The notes under the pieces are model-generated. The model was not told the origin of the DNA and ran no database searches. It was given only the letters and a program-made list of their open reading frames with translations. This document shows positions 31,193 through 43,844 of a stretch of DNA of 64,000 bases, piece by piece (position 1 is the stretch's first letter; each line of letters begins with the position of its first letter). This stretch comes from Xenoacremonium recifei. Taxonomy: Eukaryota > Ascomycota > Sordariomycetes > Hypocreales > Nectriaceae. The translations under genes and the position numbers were made by a program. Location: assembly GCA_012184525.1 (NCBI GenBank), contig WOFQ01000021.1:248001-312000 (forward strand), written 5' to 3'.

Positions 31193-32417
31193 CTACAGGA
31201 TCTTTGGTTTCTTCGTGGGAGAAGTTTGCCACATTTCGTTCCGTCGAACAGCTCTTTTCGTCGCCTCCTCAGCACTCTCGTCGAAGACAACTGACATGCC
31301 ATCACCCGTCTTGGCAGAGCATTCGAGATATCGGTGAGCGCCAATCCGCTTCGCTTGAAATGTGGCCTGCAGCTTTGTTAGTCGCGAACCTGTCATCCAT
31401 GTGGCAAGTCATACGTCGCTAGCACAAACACAACATGTCGAATACGCCCTGAGTCCGGAAGGCGAGCAGGCCGTTGCTCCAGCATGGTCCTCGAGAAAAC
31501 ATTCGTCCCTCTGATCCTTCTTTAAGCCGACAAGGTGGATCAAAGGTTTGAAGCTCTGGTTTTGTGCAAATCCGCTGCTCGTCGCTTTATTCCACTTTCG
31601 GGGATCAGCCAAGTTCTATTGTGAAGAAGGGGATACTCACCCAGTGTACAACCGTATACATGGAAACTTTGTCCGAAATGTTGAAGCACAAGAATACGGC
31701 ATCCCAAGTGATATGGGTGAGCCGCTCAATAGCGTTGAGATCCGGAGCGCCCGAGGTGTCCTACAACTCGACGCTAACAGGATGGGAGTCGAAGACGTGA
31801 TCGGTGACATAGGTCTCATACAAGGGGCGAGAGAAAGCGGCAGACTAGACTCATTAACATGATTCCAATAACCATTTGAGGAGAAGGGTTGCCCACATCT
31901 GGAAAATACCCGTAGCGAGATCGACTACCTGCAGTCAGCTTCGGCTCGAGAAGACGAGAAGGACAAACTTACAACAAGAGAGACGTCTGTCCTGCGCCCT
32001 TGCTTCCGACGAACAGGAAGCTCAGACTAACGGGATCGCGGAGAATGGGCTCCGGTGAAGGCGAGGGGCTTCTGCGCTTTCGCTTGCGGCTCAACAACGA
32101 GCGCAAGACGTTGGCACGCCTGTCCTTCTTCTCGCCGCGATTCAGCCCCAGCGCTGTGAATGGTCTGCTCAACGATGTCGAGGACCGACCGAACAGAGGT
32201 GTGCCCGAGCGAAAGAGGCTCATGCGCGTCGAGGGTCTCCGAGTTGGTACCTCTGGCTCACGCATTGTCTGCGCCGTTAGTCAAGAACGGCATTGAGCAA
32301 CACGAGACTCACAAGACGCGTCACGGGCCGCTCAGCGAGTTCTTCGAATGGGTCGTCGCGCTCAAGGCGGCTTGGGATACGCTCGCGCCACTCGGCGATG
32401 CGCTTAGTTGGGCTCAT
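31193..32417 (-). pseudogene. Rho-like small GTPase, apparently decayed (two in-frame stops, P-loop Lys to Gln)
   Basis: Five spliceable segments can be placed: 32417-32313, 32268-31973, 31924-31873, 31814-31641 and 31594-31193, with introns of 44-58 bp. Joined, they follow the Rho/Ras fold after a basic N-terminal extension of about 115 residues. Elements are P-loop GSKGAGQTSLL (invariant Lys replaced by Gln), switch I GYFPDVGNPSPQMTYVTD, DTSG of switch II, GLKKDQRD in the NKxD position, and GAHRYLECSAKTGDG (SAK motif). The codon that should be Trp in the LWDTSG motif is TAG (31761-31763). A second in-frame stop, TGA at 31409-31411, separates the KKD part from the SAK part. The C-terminus KPKIL has no prenylation box. 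Alternative splicing could bypass the TGA but I found no intron removing the TAG without deleting conserved sequence. Confidence 0.65.
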
Positions 32418-33081
32418 TGTCGCGGGAACTCTGAATGACGACTGAATGCGACAGAGACACAATCAAGGTAAAATGATGTTGCGGGATGAAGATGAATCGA
32501 GGTTCAGGTATGAAGGTAGGTGGTGGACTGCAATGCGTTGTTGTTTTGACGACGCTGTTTACAGGTGCAGGTTCTGGCAATTGGCTGGCAAGTGGTTGTG
32601 ATTCACGGACGAGACGGCAGCGCGAAAGGCCTCAGGCCAAAGTCAGGCAACCAATAGGGATTAGTCGAAATAAAGGAATAAATTAGATCAAGCCATTGAA
32701 AAAATGATGACATATACTGCTTGTGCAGCTATGTTTTCAAGTGTCCCTCCTCATAATACTCGAGTTAGGATATCAGCCTCTTGCCGGCGTTGTTACCCCT
32801 TTTCATCAGACATTGTAATTTTGTAAGGTGTTTAAGGAAAGAAGTTTACAAGGACCGGCAAACCACTCGAAAAGAATGTACTGTGGTGTTTCCTGGCAAA
32901 AAAGAGAACGGCCTGGACAAGAATAGCATGAGTGTTGTCGCCTTGGAGTGTTCAGGGACGCCATCATATGCGAATCCAGTCTCACAGGAACAACCGAGAA
33001 GAGACACCACTCCAGCCACAACATCATAGCCCTAATTCTTTAAATTCCGCAACTTTCATTTTGTTTCAATACCTCTTGCGT
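32418..33081. other. Gene-free stretch
   Basis: About 660 bp between the GTPase-like remnant and the end of the FAD oxidoreductase. AT-rich in places; nothing recognised. Confidence 0.4.
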
Positions 33082-34654
33082 CTATCGCCCAATCTCTTTG
33101 GCAAGGTTACTTATATGCGCCCTCCTCAACCTCGCCCTATCCATCCTCATCTCATCCACCGGAAACCACTCAGCCAACCTCCCCCCCGGCCTCCCAACAC
33201 CCTTCTCCAGCTCCTCATCCTCCTTTCCCAGCACCATCACCGCCAACGCCGTGCCGCACAACCACGCCCACACCATCCCATCACCGCTGAATCCCGCAGC
33301 CACCCACTCCCGCTCCTCGGCCATCACCCGCCCAACAAACGGGATCAAATCGCCCGTCGTGCCAATCACGCCCGTCCACAACTTCTTCACGCGCGACGCT
33401 CCCCAGCTGGGATCGAACACCGCGCCCATGGCCCCGCGGATGTGCATCGCCGGCAGGGCATCCACGCGCGCATCATCCCACACGCCTACCGCATCCATCC
33501 CGTCATCCTTGCTATTGAAGAACCCGCCGCCGAGCATGATATCGCCGGGAGCGCCGTCGGGCCCGTCGGGCCGCTGGGTGATGTAGTCGAAGCCGGGGCT
33601 GCTGATAATAGACCAGGAGCGCGTGCCGTGGTGGGCTGGGAAGTCCGAGCCGGGGGTTTGGGCGGACATGTGGGCGAGCATGCCGGCGAGGCTGCCGCGG
33701 AGAGAGGGGATGAATTGTGGTGCGAAGGCGTTGGTGGCGTGGATGATCTGGTGGGCTGTGAGAGTGGTGGTAGGTGTGGTGATGGTGTATAGGGGGGATG
33801 AGGAAGAGGGGCGGGCGATGGCGGTGACGGGCGTGTGAGTGGTGATGGTCAGACTTTTGGGGTATTTCGTCAGGAGATCGTTCCAGAGACCTGTGACGAG
33901 CCTGTAGGGCCAGAGGGCGCCGGCTTGGTAGGATATGGCGCCAACAATGGTGTTGTTGGCGCCGAACTGCAACCCCGTCAGTAACACTCCCTCTCATCTT
34001 CAACAAGACAACTTCACTTACATGCTTCCTCGCCTCCTCCGCCTCCCACACCTTACACTCCTCCTCCGGCAACCACTCCGCCATCTCCTCAACCTCCTTC
34101 TTCGCCTTCTCAAAATCGCCCCCCTCCAGAAACAAATCCACAGTCTCAACCTCCCTCACCTCACTCCCCTCCACCCCCTCCCCAACCTCCAACAACACCT
34201 CCAAATGCCTCCGCTGGAACCTTGTCAACCTCTGCGCCGCCTCAGGCCCAACCTTCCCGCGGAAGTTCGCAAACACCTCGTGCGGCGCCGCCTTGATATG
34301 CCCGCCATTGCGCCCCGTGGCACCGCTGCACAGCGCGCGCGCCTCGAGCACCACGATCCGCAGCGGCGAGGCTGTTAGCTCCAGGAGCGTCTTTGCGATG
34401 GCGACGCCGGTGATGCCGCTGCCGATGATGACGATGTCTGCGGAGGTGGGCACGGGCTGCTGGATGTCTACGAGGTCCGGGAAGGGCGGCGCGTCTTGCC
34501 AGTAGGAGGACGTTGGGGAGGGCACGGGAAGGCCCGGGGCGGAGGTTGCGCGGTTGAGGACGGTGGACCATTGAGATGCGAGGTCGGCAATGGTGGTGTA
34601 GATGGACCGGACCATCTGGAGGGTGTCGGTGATAGATGAGAGCACGGAACCCAT
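33082..34654 (-). CDS. FAD-dependent oxidoreductase (DAO / PuuB-like family)
   Basis: Exons 34654-34022 and 33966-33082 encode about 505 residues. The 55-bp intron (GTAAGT..TTGCAG) is phase 0, joining AEEARKH to FGANNTIVGAISY. The dinucleotide-binding motif IIGSGITGVAIAKTLLE (about 81-97) and LEARALCSGATGRNGGHI are typical of the DAO fold as in gamma-glutamylputrescine oxidoreductase and related fungal amine or amino-acid oxidases. Conserved late elements are WSIISSPGFDYITQRP, WTGVIGTTGDLIPFVGRV and GFSGDGMVWAWLCGTALA. The substrate cannot be deduced. The start at 34654 (MGSVLSSITDTL) is preferred over 34738 because homologous-looking sequence begins there. No secretion signal is obvious. Confidence 0.85.
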
Positions 34655-35607
34655 GGTGAGGTTGGGTTCAAGGTAGCCGGGGCAGACAACAGGTAGCGAG
34701 TGAGTTGAGGATTGAATCTGATCGCTAGCCCTCTTCAAATGAGGTTTCTGTTCAGCTATGAAGATCCAATGGATGGTGGTCCATGAGCTCTTATAGCACG
34801 TCTCTCCTCATAAGTTCGGGGTATGAAGCTGAGACCAGGTAAGCGCCCCAAGTGCCTTACGCCGACTAACCAAGCTGAGGCTAAGATACGAGATCCTCAA
34901 TCCGTAGCCCCCTGCAAGGCACAGAATCCTTGCAACCACTGCCATACCTCAGTACTATCATCTCACACCCGTCACTTAGAGGATCTCATAAACAGTCAAG
35001 CATCATGGACCTCTAAAAAAATCATCATTTTCTCTAACGCTCTAGAATCCCATGAAGCCCGTCCTAGAAACCCCTCCCGATACCCGCAACCCAAAAATAA
35101 CAAACACTCCCACCGCTTCATATCATTCTGATCTCGCTTTCCACACCTATCCCTGCTATCAACAGAGAGAAACAAGCAATTCCCGTCGTCCTCGTCCCCC
35201 CGGGAGAGGAAATTTTGAAACTCCGTTCCGTCCGATCCATTACCATCCCGGGTCCCCTGCCTCCTCCGTATGCTATTGTACGCCTGAATCGATGCGACAA
35301 AGGGTATGTTGGCAAATAAAACAAGTTTCGTGAGACGCATCCCTGGTAAGCTCTGCGCTTTGGTTTCCCTCCTCTCCAGGAATTGCTGTAATTTGGAGAA
35401 ACCGCCGTTTGAACACCATGTGAACCCGACAAGCCGGCCCGAAAGGAAAAAAAAAAACATTGAAAAGAAGAGGCGGAACGACCCATAAAGAAAGAAAGAA
35501 ATGCTGGTTAAAACAATGCAAGAAGTTTGGGTATCAGGTCTCTCTCGCGCACACTGCTCTGTGCCTGTGTGTATCCCTCCGTCCGTGTATAACAGTCCGA
35601 GAACCGC
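34655..35607. other. Region upstream of the FAD oxidoreductase and downstream of KCS1
   Basis: About 950 bp. It holds the promoter of the oxidoreductase (right-to-left) and the probable 3' UTR of KCS1. A poly-A run near 35450 and a GAAA-type simple repeat near 35488 are visible. No gene seen. Confidence 0.4.
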
Positions 35608-38600
35608 TTAGGTGCTGATAGAGCCCTCGTCCTCGTCGTCCAATTCCATTCGATAATCCATCGACTCGGAGTGTCGACCCCCAATCAGGCCGAGTTCTGC
35701 CCTTACGTCCTTCTGAATCTGTAAGAAATATCGTCTCAGGCTTCGCAGCCCCTTGAGAAACCCACCATCCGGCTCGTTGGGGTGCTGTGGCGGACACGGT
35801 TTGTCCTGCACCCTGTCAAAGGGCGTCAGGCTGTTCGCAAAGTCCGCAATCTTGAAGTCAATCTCCCGCTTGTTCTTCTTCTTGATTCGATACGTATCCT
35901 CCGTGTCAGTCGCAAAATCCGTCGTAGAATCGTACATCGTTTCGTAGTCCATGCCCTCTTCTGGGGCTGCGCCATCGTAGAACATGAGCAGGCTGGCCGC
36001 GTAGAAACGATATCCGTTCAAGTCGGACACAATCTCTTCCAACCGCGCGAGCTTCTTGAGAATAACCGGAATGTGGTGCAAGACGCTCTGCAAGTCGATG
36101 CCGTTGTAAAGGAACTTCTGAAGGGCGCCCTGAAACTCTGGTCCAGCCTTCAGCTTGCGCCCGTAATACTTGTCCTGGAAATCGTAGCTCTCCGTCTTCG
36201 CGTTCCAAACCTGGAGGCCGCAAATGCGTACTCCCAGCTCGGCCGAAGTCGTGGTGCGGCACTTTTCCTGCTGCGACTTTTGTTTCTTTGGCGCTGCTTC
36301 CACACCGTATTGCCGGGTGCCCATTTTCAGATCCATCATACAAGGCCGCTTCATACCAGCTGTCAGGTCCTCCAGAAGCAAGAAATACTCGACTCGATCT
36401 CGCTGCATCTTCGCTTCCTTCGGGTTGATCGGTCGTGGAATCTTCCTGAACTCCACAACGGGACTGGGTAGTTCAGACCCCTCTGCAGATTCCAACGCAG
36501 CCTGTGCTAACTCGAGCTCGGTAGGATGATCCGTGGCACCATTAGTTGCTGCAAAATAGCTTCCGTTACCATTCGAGCTGGAGCCGTTCTGAGACTCGGG
36601 TTCTGGAAGATCTTCGTGATCTCCTTTGTAGCCCACATCGTCGGCTTCAGCGAAATACTTGAGATCCCCGCGAGAGTTCCTCACATCGTGGGGTTTCCGG
36701 CGAAGCCCTCCTGCGGAGTAGCGACGCTTCTTCTTGGCCAAAACATCCATCAAAGTGTCCGGTTCCGGCGCACTAGTACCCGTCATATCCTTAACTTGAT
36801 CGGGTGCCTCTGACTCTGACTGCACAAATTCAACGTCTGGCCCGAGATCGCTATGCGAGTAGACGTGGCTTGGCTTTTTGGGTTGATGGGGCGCGTCATG
36901 AGGTTCAGAGCCTGCATGAATCGCTCCATCGGGCGTCTTTTGAAGATTCGGGTCTGAGTTCGATGATCGCAGCAGGCGTTGGAGGGTCGGTCTGGGAATG
37001 GACCGCTGGTGTGGCCTTCGGTGCCTCTGGATCTGCACCGGCTCCTGGAGAAACGCATCGTTGAACACCTCATTCCGCAGCCGCTTGTTGACCGTCGTGG
37101 CCCCCCAGCTATTAGGGCGGTCGTCCATTGGCGGACGCACCGGGTGATGGCCATGCGACCCATTTGGGAGTCCCGAGCCCTTGGTCGAGGAGATGCTTCG
37201 TCGTCGGAAAGCTTCCGGGGGTGGGGTGGGTTGCAGAAGATTGCGGGGGAGGATATGCCAATTGTCGTCAAAGGTGACCGTGGGAATGGGGACGTTTGTG
37301 TGAGCCAGGGATTGGCTGACGATCCTCGTCGAAGACCCTCCAGATCCCCCATTCTCCTTCTCCTTCTTCTCCGACTCTTGACGGTGAGCTTCCGCTTGCT
37401 GCGCAATCCTCTTCCGTTCTGCAGCGGCGTCGTCCTTCTTGATCGTGCTCTTGCGACGAGCCTGCTTCTGGAAAGTGACGTTCAAAACGCCAATGTATCT
37501 GATATCCTGGTCAGTCTCGGTCGTGGAACGCAACATGGCCTCCCCCACGTCACGCGTGGAGAAGAACCGCGAAAAAAAACACCTCAACGATGGGACGTGA
37601 CATACCGAGGTAGGAAAGGCAACAGATCACGGTGGTATCGCTCAATCGTCTCGTAAAACTCGTTCTCCCTATTGTTGAGTTGTTTACAGACAGCCCTGCG
37701 AGAGAAGCGCCACAAGGTGGTATGGCCACCAACTTGGTGCTTGTATGGGATGAGCTCAATAGCCTCGAGGGGCTGCTGGGGGTGGTGCTGGTGATCATGG
37801 ACATGGTCTTCGTACTGGGTCACGGGTTGCGGCTTAGGGGCATGCAAGCTCTTAACTTCAAACTCATCTTCAACAACCGCCACCTCGTCGAGCTTCTCCG
37901 ACACCAGCTCCTGGCCGCGCTTGGATGCCAGACTCTCCCGCGACGGATAGTGCGAAAGCGTATAAGCGGGCTCATCGTCCTTCTCCCGGATCTCGGGCTC
38001 CGGCTCGTCGGCCTTGACAAGCCAGGGGTGCTTGCTACTCTGAGAATGCGACCGCGGCCGCTGCGCGAGGTATGCCGCTGGATCTTGGATCTCACCTGCA
38101 CGGGAATCTGGCAGTTCCTGGTGGGGCAGAAAGACGGCCGATGAGATCTTCTCCTCCCCAGACTCATCCGCCTCCCCGTCGTCGTTGGACCCTCCGACTT
38201 CGGTGTTGGTGCTGTCACCTGACTTCCGTCGCCCCTCCACAATTTCGGGCTCGACGTCGGAAGCCGGACCCGGCCCCACCAGTCCAGAAGGCGTCACCAC
38301 CGGCTGGGCCTCCTCGTGACCCTGCTCGGGCTGAGGCTTGGGCAATTGAGCCCAGATCGGGGTTCGGTCTGCCGGAACGGCGCTCGGGGGCAGGCTGAAG
38401 GGCACATTGAAGTTCTCCTCGAGCGGCGAGGCGGTGAGGGCGGACGACTCATCAAGGTGCTGCGGCATGGCCAATCGTGTCTTGGACGGTATCCGATCGT
38501 CCTGTCGGGATCGGGCCGACGTTTGAGATATCGCTGCAAGTGTTTCCTTGTGCGCCCGCGCCGTAGGATCTTCTTCCTCCAGGGTTGGAGTCAACTTCTC

Positions 38601-39776
38601 CTTGCCTGGTGTCCTGGGTTCCTTGCGACGAGTCTTGTCCTCGGGAGGCAGACCCTCCTTGAAAAAACGTAGGCTGTAGCTGGACTTGCGACTTCGCGCA
38701 TTGTGTTCGACGCCGGCCATGGCTTCGGTCACAGACTTTTCCACCAGTCCGTCCTCCTCATTGCCTTCTCCAGAACCAATGGACCAGATCTTCTCTGTCT
38801 TTTCGGGTCCTAACGTAAACCGGTGATGGGGCGCCTTCGGTCGCTGCGCATGCCCATTGCCGCTCGCATCATCTTGCCGCGCAGGCGCCGGCATGACTTG
38901 TGCCGCGAGAGCGTTGGTCTTGGCTACCATATCCGCAGTTTCTGGGCTCCCCGAGTGTGAGTAAGTTCGGGGCTTGCGGGTGTCCAATGTCCGTCGATCA
39001 ATTTCGAGCGACGTTGACGCTCGGCTCCTAGGTTGGTCCAAGAAATCGCGATGGTCAAAGACCATGTCCCGAAGGTTCGCCATGGCGGATGGGTTGAAGG
39101 AGGAGGGCACGCTTGCCACTTCCCTTGAGGGAAGCGCCGTCGGCGTCGTGATGGCAGCAGAGGCCGCCATGGTCATCGACTCGGGTTGTGCTCCAGTCAA
39201 CGGCCTGCCGTCACCATTGCGTACGGGAACATCTTGCGAACCGGAATTGGGTGGTGAGAAGGTGGTGTCTCGGTCGGATCGTGAGAGAGGGGTCGTGGGC
39301 GCAGTCGACGGTGCCGGTCGGGGGTGTCGAGGCAGGTTGTGATGTGTCGTGGTTGCGGCGCCGTTGGGGTGGGAGGCGTTGGTGCTGATATTGTTTGGAG
39401 ACTTGGGGATGCCACGAGCAGACGCCAGAGCCTGGGTCAAGAGAGAGGGACCAGACTGTCGTGGGACAGGGCTGGGGCCATGAGGCTTCTTATTGCTGTC
39501 CCTGGCAGGTGTCGCATCGCCGCGGGCCTGGGCGTCGTTCGGTGGCGGGATTGCTGCAGCAGGGCCAGCCGGGGGGGGAGCTGTCGAGGCGGTGGTGGGA
39601 TCGGGAGTGGTCGCCTCCAGGATGTTGACATGATCTTCTGGACCGGGTTCAGGTTGCTCGCCAGACGCCTCCGGGTGTGCCAGTCGCTCGGCCGATGCAG
39701 ACGGGCACGACGACGAGGTCAGACTCACCGGTACAGCGGGTGCGGCATTTTCGGACTGGGGATGCGGGCTGGACAT
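35608..39776 (-). CDS. Inositol hexakisphosphate kinase Kcs1
   Basis: Exons 39776-37606 and 37498-35608 give about 1353 residues. The 107-bp intron (GTATGT..ATCAG) splits PRY, and splicing yields LPFLPRYIGVLNVTFQ, conserved in Kcs1. About the first 640 residues are disordered and rich in S, P and T. The kinase part has the inositol-polyphosphate-kinase signature PCMMDLKMGTRQYG (PxxxDxKxG), then CGLQVWNAKTESYDFQDKYY, YRFYAASLLMFYDG and KREIDFKIADFANS, the IDF/DFG-like metal site. The enzyme makes 5-InsP7 from InsP6 and affects phosphate signalling, vacuoles and telomeres in yeast. A long disordered spacer (residues about 760-1000) also sits between the ERYHRDLLPFLPRY segment and the catalytic core, as in fungal Kcs1. 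Confidence 0.95.
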
Positions 39777-42700
39777 GAGGTGAACATCTGGCGAAGGCGA
39801 TGTGGTTGGCGAGAGTGACGACGAGGGAGAGGGCGAGGATGTGGGCGTGGGAGGAATGATTCGTAGATGCGGAGGGTGATAGTGGGAGCGGGAAGAAGTA
39901 GCCCTGCGAAAGAGGGCTGTGGGAGGGGGGAGACTGAGCCCGCGAGCCTTTCGCTCTAGCGGGGCCTGGGCACCTAGCTACTGCTACTGGGAGGGGTGTG
40001 AACAAGCGCTGGACGCCCTGTAAGTTCGGAGGGTTTGGGGCCTCCAGCGCGCTGGTTACAGGGACGCCACCGCCTGAGAAAAGACGCCCCAACAGCGCCG
40101 GCAGTGGATGAGCCCCCGCCAGCTGTAGGTCCGCGGCGCTGGCGATGGATGGGATTCCTGCTGGCTGGGAGGGGAGTCCTCGGCCACAGGGGCCTTTCGC
40201 GGGGTTCTAGTGGCTGACCGGCGGAAACAGACCAGGATCAAGCCTTGGGTGCTTCGAACAGGGAATCAGAAGCGAGAACTGAAGCAGACGGGCAGCCCAG
40301 AGCACTGTGCAAGAACAGACGGTGGGGCCGAGACCTCAAAGTTGGAAGAAACGAGCAGCCTGGATCTCCACCACGTGGTGAGAAGGAAGCCGATGGAATC
40401 AGAGAAGACGACGAGACACGTACGTGGTCAGGACTCTCCGTGTCATTGAGCAATCGCCTCGAGACAACAACAAAGATTAGGCGAATGCCACCAGCCAGCG
40501 GCCTCACTAATTGCAACATAGCAGACATACCTTAGTGGTGGGGTGCGGCAGGTGTGGCCTCATCTTATCAGTGAATCGTATGTACCTCCCAGACTGGAGC
40601 ATCCGCCATCAGCGATTCTAAATGCCGGCCTATCCCTCGACTTGCACCATATCTGGACATTGGGTTTGCTGGACAATTCCAATCAGTCGCTGCCAGCAGT
40701 CACAACAGACGTCCCCTGCTTGCCCACCTCATGGACGATAACATGTCTTACCATGCCCTAGTATGCCCGTGTTGTTCTACACAGCGCTTGCTGCATCCAG
40801 TCATTCCGCCTCTTCGGGACCGCCATAACCTCCGCACTTGTCCACACTTATGCATGACCTTATCAGGGCGTCAACTGACGACGCTGTCACGGCTCTCGTC
40901 CGCCGTCGGCGTGCGCTTGCTAGGGCCAGGGCCATGTTGGGCTCGGGCTCGGGCTGGCTTGGGCCTCGGTGTCGTCGCTGGCTCTTTGGATCACGAGTTC
41001 TGGGCTGCCCAACCGGTCTGCAGGGGAGTCCCCTCATTCGCATGTCCCGGGAGGCCCTTGCACTGTCGCACTGTGTCTCGGGGGCTCAGCTGTCAAAGAC
41101 GGGATTTCGAATTGGTCCAGGCGATTGGCTGGTGTTGATGACCGCTGGCGAGCTAAATCGTCCATGACCCGCTCCGCTGGGGAAAAGGAACAGGACACCG
41201 CTTCGAATGTTTCGTCGCCTGTTGGAGATGGCTCTTTGGAAGTTTTAGGAGCTGGGCAGCAATTGATTCTTCCCCCACATCTTATCTTTTGCTGCAGAGG
41301 CCGAGGCAAAACGGAGGCTGGATCTAGATTAGTGCGGGGCTGTCGAGATGGCCACCGTAACGAATCTCAAATCTTGACTGTAATCTGCTGTAATCTGTAG
41401 GCTCTCCGTAAATCTGACCCACGGTTCAAGATGGCAGCATCAAGCTGGCTGGCACCTTCCGCTGGGACTGAAATTGGGTCCATCGTGTGACCCCACCGCA
41501 ACAGTGCAAGTTGATAAGAGACAGTGCGAATTGTGTCGGCTAACTTGAGTCAAGTGAAGTCATCCGGGACGGGGCCGCAGCCGGAGCTTGACCTCTTCAA
41601 CCACTTACACCAGCATCCGTCTCGCTAAAGGTCAGTCATGCTACCGCCTCGGCAGACGATTGTTGATGACCGAGTTTCGACATCATGATTGCCCCTTGAT
41701 GATGGGCTACACCGACCGTCTGCTACACGGGCCTCTTTCATTCCAGCACGAGCCGTCGTCATCCGCCTCGTGTTTTTCAGAGCCATCAATTCGCATTTAG
41801 ACACCCAAGTTGCACGTTGTCCATCCCCTCTCGCTGAATGGCTGATAGGTAGATCGTCCAGCCGGCGGCAGCGCCCCAGCATACCGATTGAAACACCATC
41901 CGCCTCGCAAACTTGCATATCGCTGCTTCCGGACTCTCCTAATGTACTTTCTTTGCTTCTTTTTGGTGGTCCCTTGGCCATGTGGCTTGTTCGGTCCGGA
42001 CCATCCTATCGCGAGTCGGGGGTTGCACCCGGGTATCAGAGGGTTTACCTCAAGCATGGATCACCATGCAATTGAGAGGCAGCAACACAATCCCAACAGA
42101 CGCAATGCAGATGCATGAGCTCTAATGCATCAGCTCATGCGGACAATCAAATTGCAGAGTGCAGCAAATAAAGCAATGCGCGGCAGGTCGCGGAAGCTCC
42201 AGACCATTTGGCCGAACGTAACCCAACCACACAGTCTACCCTACACCATCACCAACAACTTCATCATCTGGATCTCCCAACCCACAGCGGCACGTCCCAT
42301 GGATCCCGTCTCTTTCTTCTCCCCCTCTCACTCTGCAAATCCTCCGCTAATCCCTTTGCAGGCTCAAGCTGCATCATACCCTGGCTGGCTACGTCTTTAG
42401 CGAGCTTGTCTGAGGCCTTTCCGGCCTGGAGATGCCTCAATGCCAGCGGCCAATAGTGAGGCGGGGAGCCGCAACGTGCACTCGACCACAACTCTTAGCT
42501 GCCGACATCGTCAACGACACCCCCCTGTCAAGCGACGGGAGCTTTTACCCTTCGAGTCAGAGGAGAAATGCTCCAGAGACTGTCTGGATTTGAGGACTGA
42601 GACAATCGAGATCGACGGGAGTCAAGTCAGGGGAAGTCAAGCGACGCCTCCAATTCAGCCCCCAGTCTGATACCTTGTATCTGATACTGCTCCTGCTGTT

Positions 42701-43844
42701 TCCAGTACCCGGGTCAAGGACCATGGGAGGACATCAGCTCCCTGGTTCCATCCAACCGGCCGATCCACGGCCGTTTGAGAGGGGAAGTGTTTGAGCTTTT
42801 GTTCGCAAACCGCGGAAGACAGTTCCATACTGCCGATGGAAAGCAGCGGAAACCTGCTCTCTCCTCACGGAAGCACTCAACCCCAGTCCCATACTAAAGC
42901 AGCTATTCCGCAGAGACAAAGGTACAAGGATTACGAATGACCCAAAAGAATGCTTAGCGGATCTACCTATCCCCGTTGACTGGGCAAGTCTCTCTCTAGG
43001 CATGTTGGTCGTGGTAGATCCGCCGGCACGACATCCGGTCGAGCACTCCTGAAAATACTGGTCTGGCATCAATATCCAAGTCAGCCACGTTTCTCAGACA
43101 AAAGTAAACGATCCACAAGGCTCATCTCCCTAACTCGATAGCTTTGTTTTCTCCGCTCCAAGGTTTACTCCTTACGCATACCGAGCTCACCGACATCATC
43201 TCGCCTCGCCAGAGCCTCACCGCACTACGCAAAGACATTGCCGTCCATCCACTAATCAGCCTTCATTGCGGCCATGTGCTGCCGAGACTCAAGGCGGCCG
43301 AGATGCCAGCCCTGGCCGCGCCGTCACACCGCTTGTGCTAGGGGGGCGTGTCGATAGGTATAGTTACGGCGGCTGATGGAAAGCTAGAAACAGAGTTTTC
43401 GGGATTCTGTTCTCCCCGTTGCCCCCGGCTTTGGCCCCGTCGAATCAGAGGCATTCCCGGCGGCTCATGGGCGATGATGGAGCTCTGTGCGGGGAGAATG
43501 TTTGTTGAGATCGGGGCTGCTGGAACGTCGGTGAGTCTTCGATGGGGATGATTACGACTAGCTGGCATGTTTGACGACGCCTCACGCAAGGGACGTGTCA
43601 TGGAAACGTGTCAGTCAAGTCTCGTAATATTAATTTGATATTTCATGCTCCCTAAAAATAGACAGTAGGTATCGTCTTACAACGCCGAGTATGTATGCGT
43701 CCGGAATTGTTCCCCGGTTACCCCTTTTCCTTCGACTCCTAAATTTGCTGACAGTTATTTCTTCCATACCCCAAGAACAGAACCCCCCTAAAAAGAAATG
43801 CCAATGTTTTTGAAGCAAGATGTAAACACAAGTGTAAAACTCCT
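39777..43844. other. 4 kb gene-free stretch upstream of KCS1
   Basis: No frame has coding-like composition or family motifs. Open frames are below 150 codons and overlap each other. Part must be the promoter and leader of KCS1 (right-to-left). GGGCTC/GGGCTT repeats occur near 40935-40965. I checked both strands for tRNA B-box-like and transposase-like signals and saw none. Confidence 0.4.

Noticed and set aside
39777..43844. A hidden gene in the 4 kb gap
   Set aside because: I followed the frames on both strands and tried splice joins around CTAAC sites but found no series giving coding-like sequence or a known motif.
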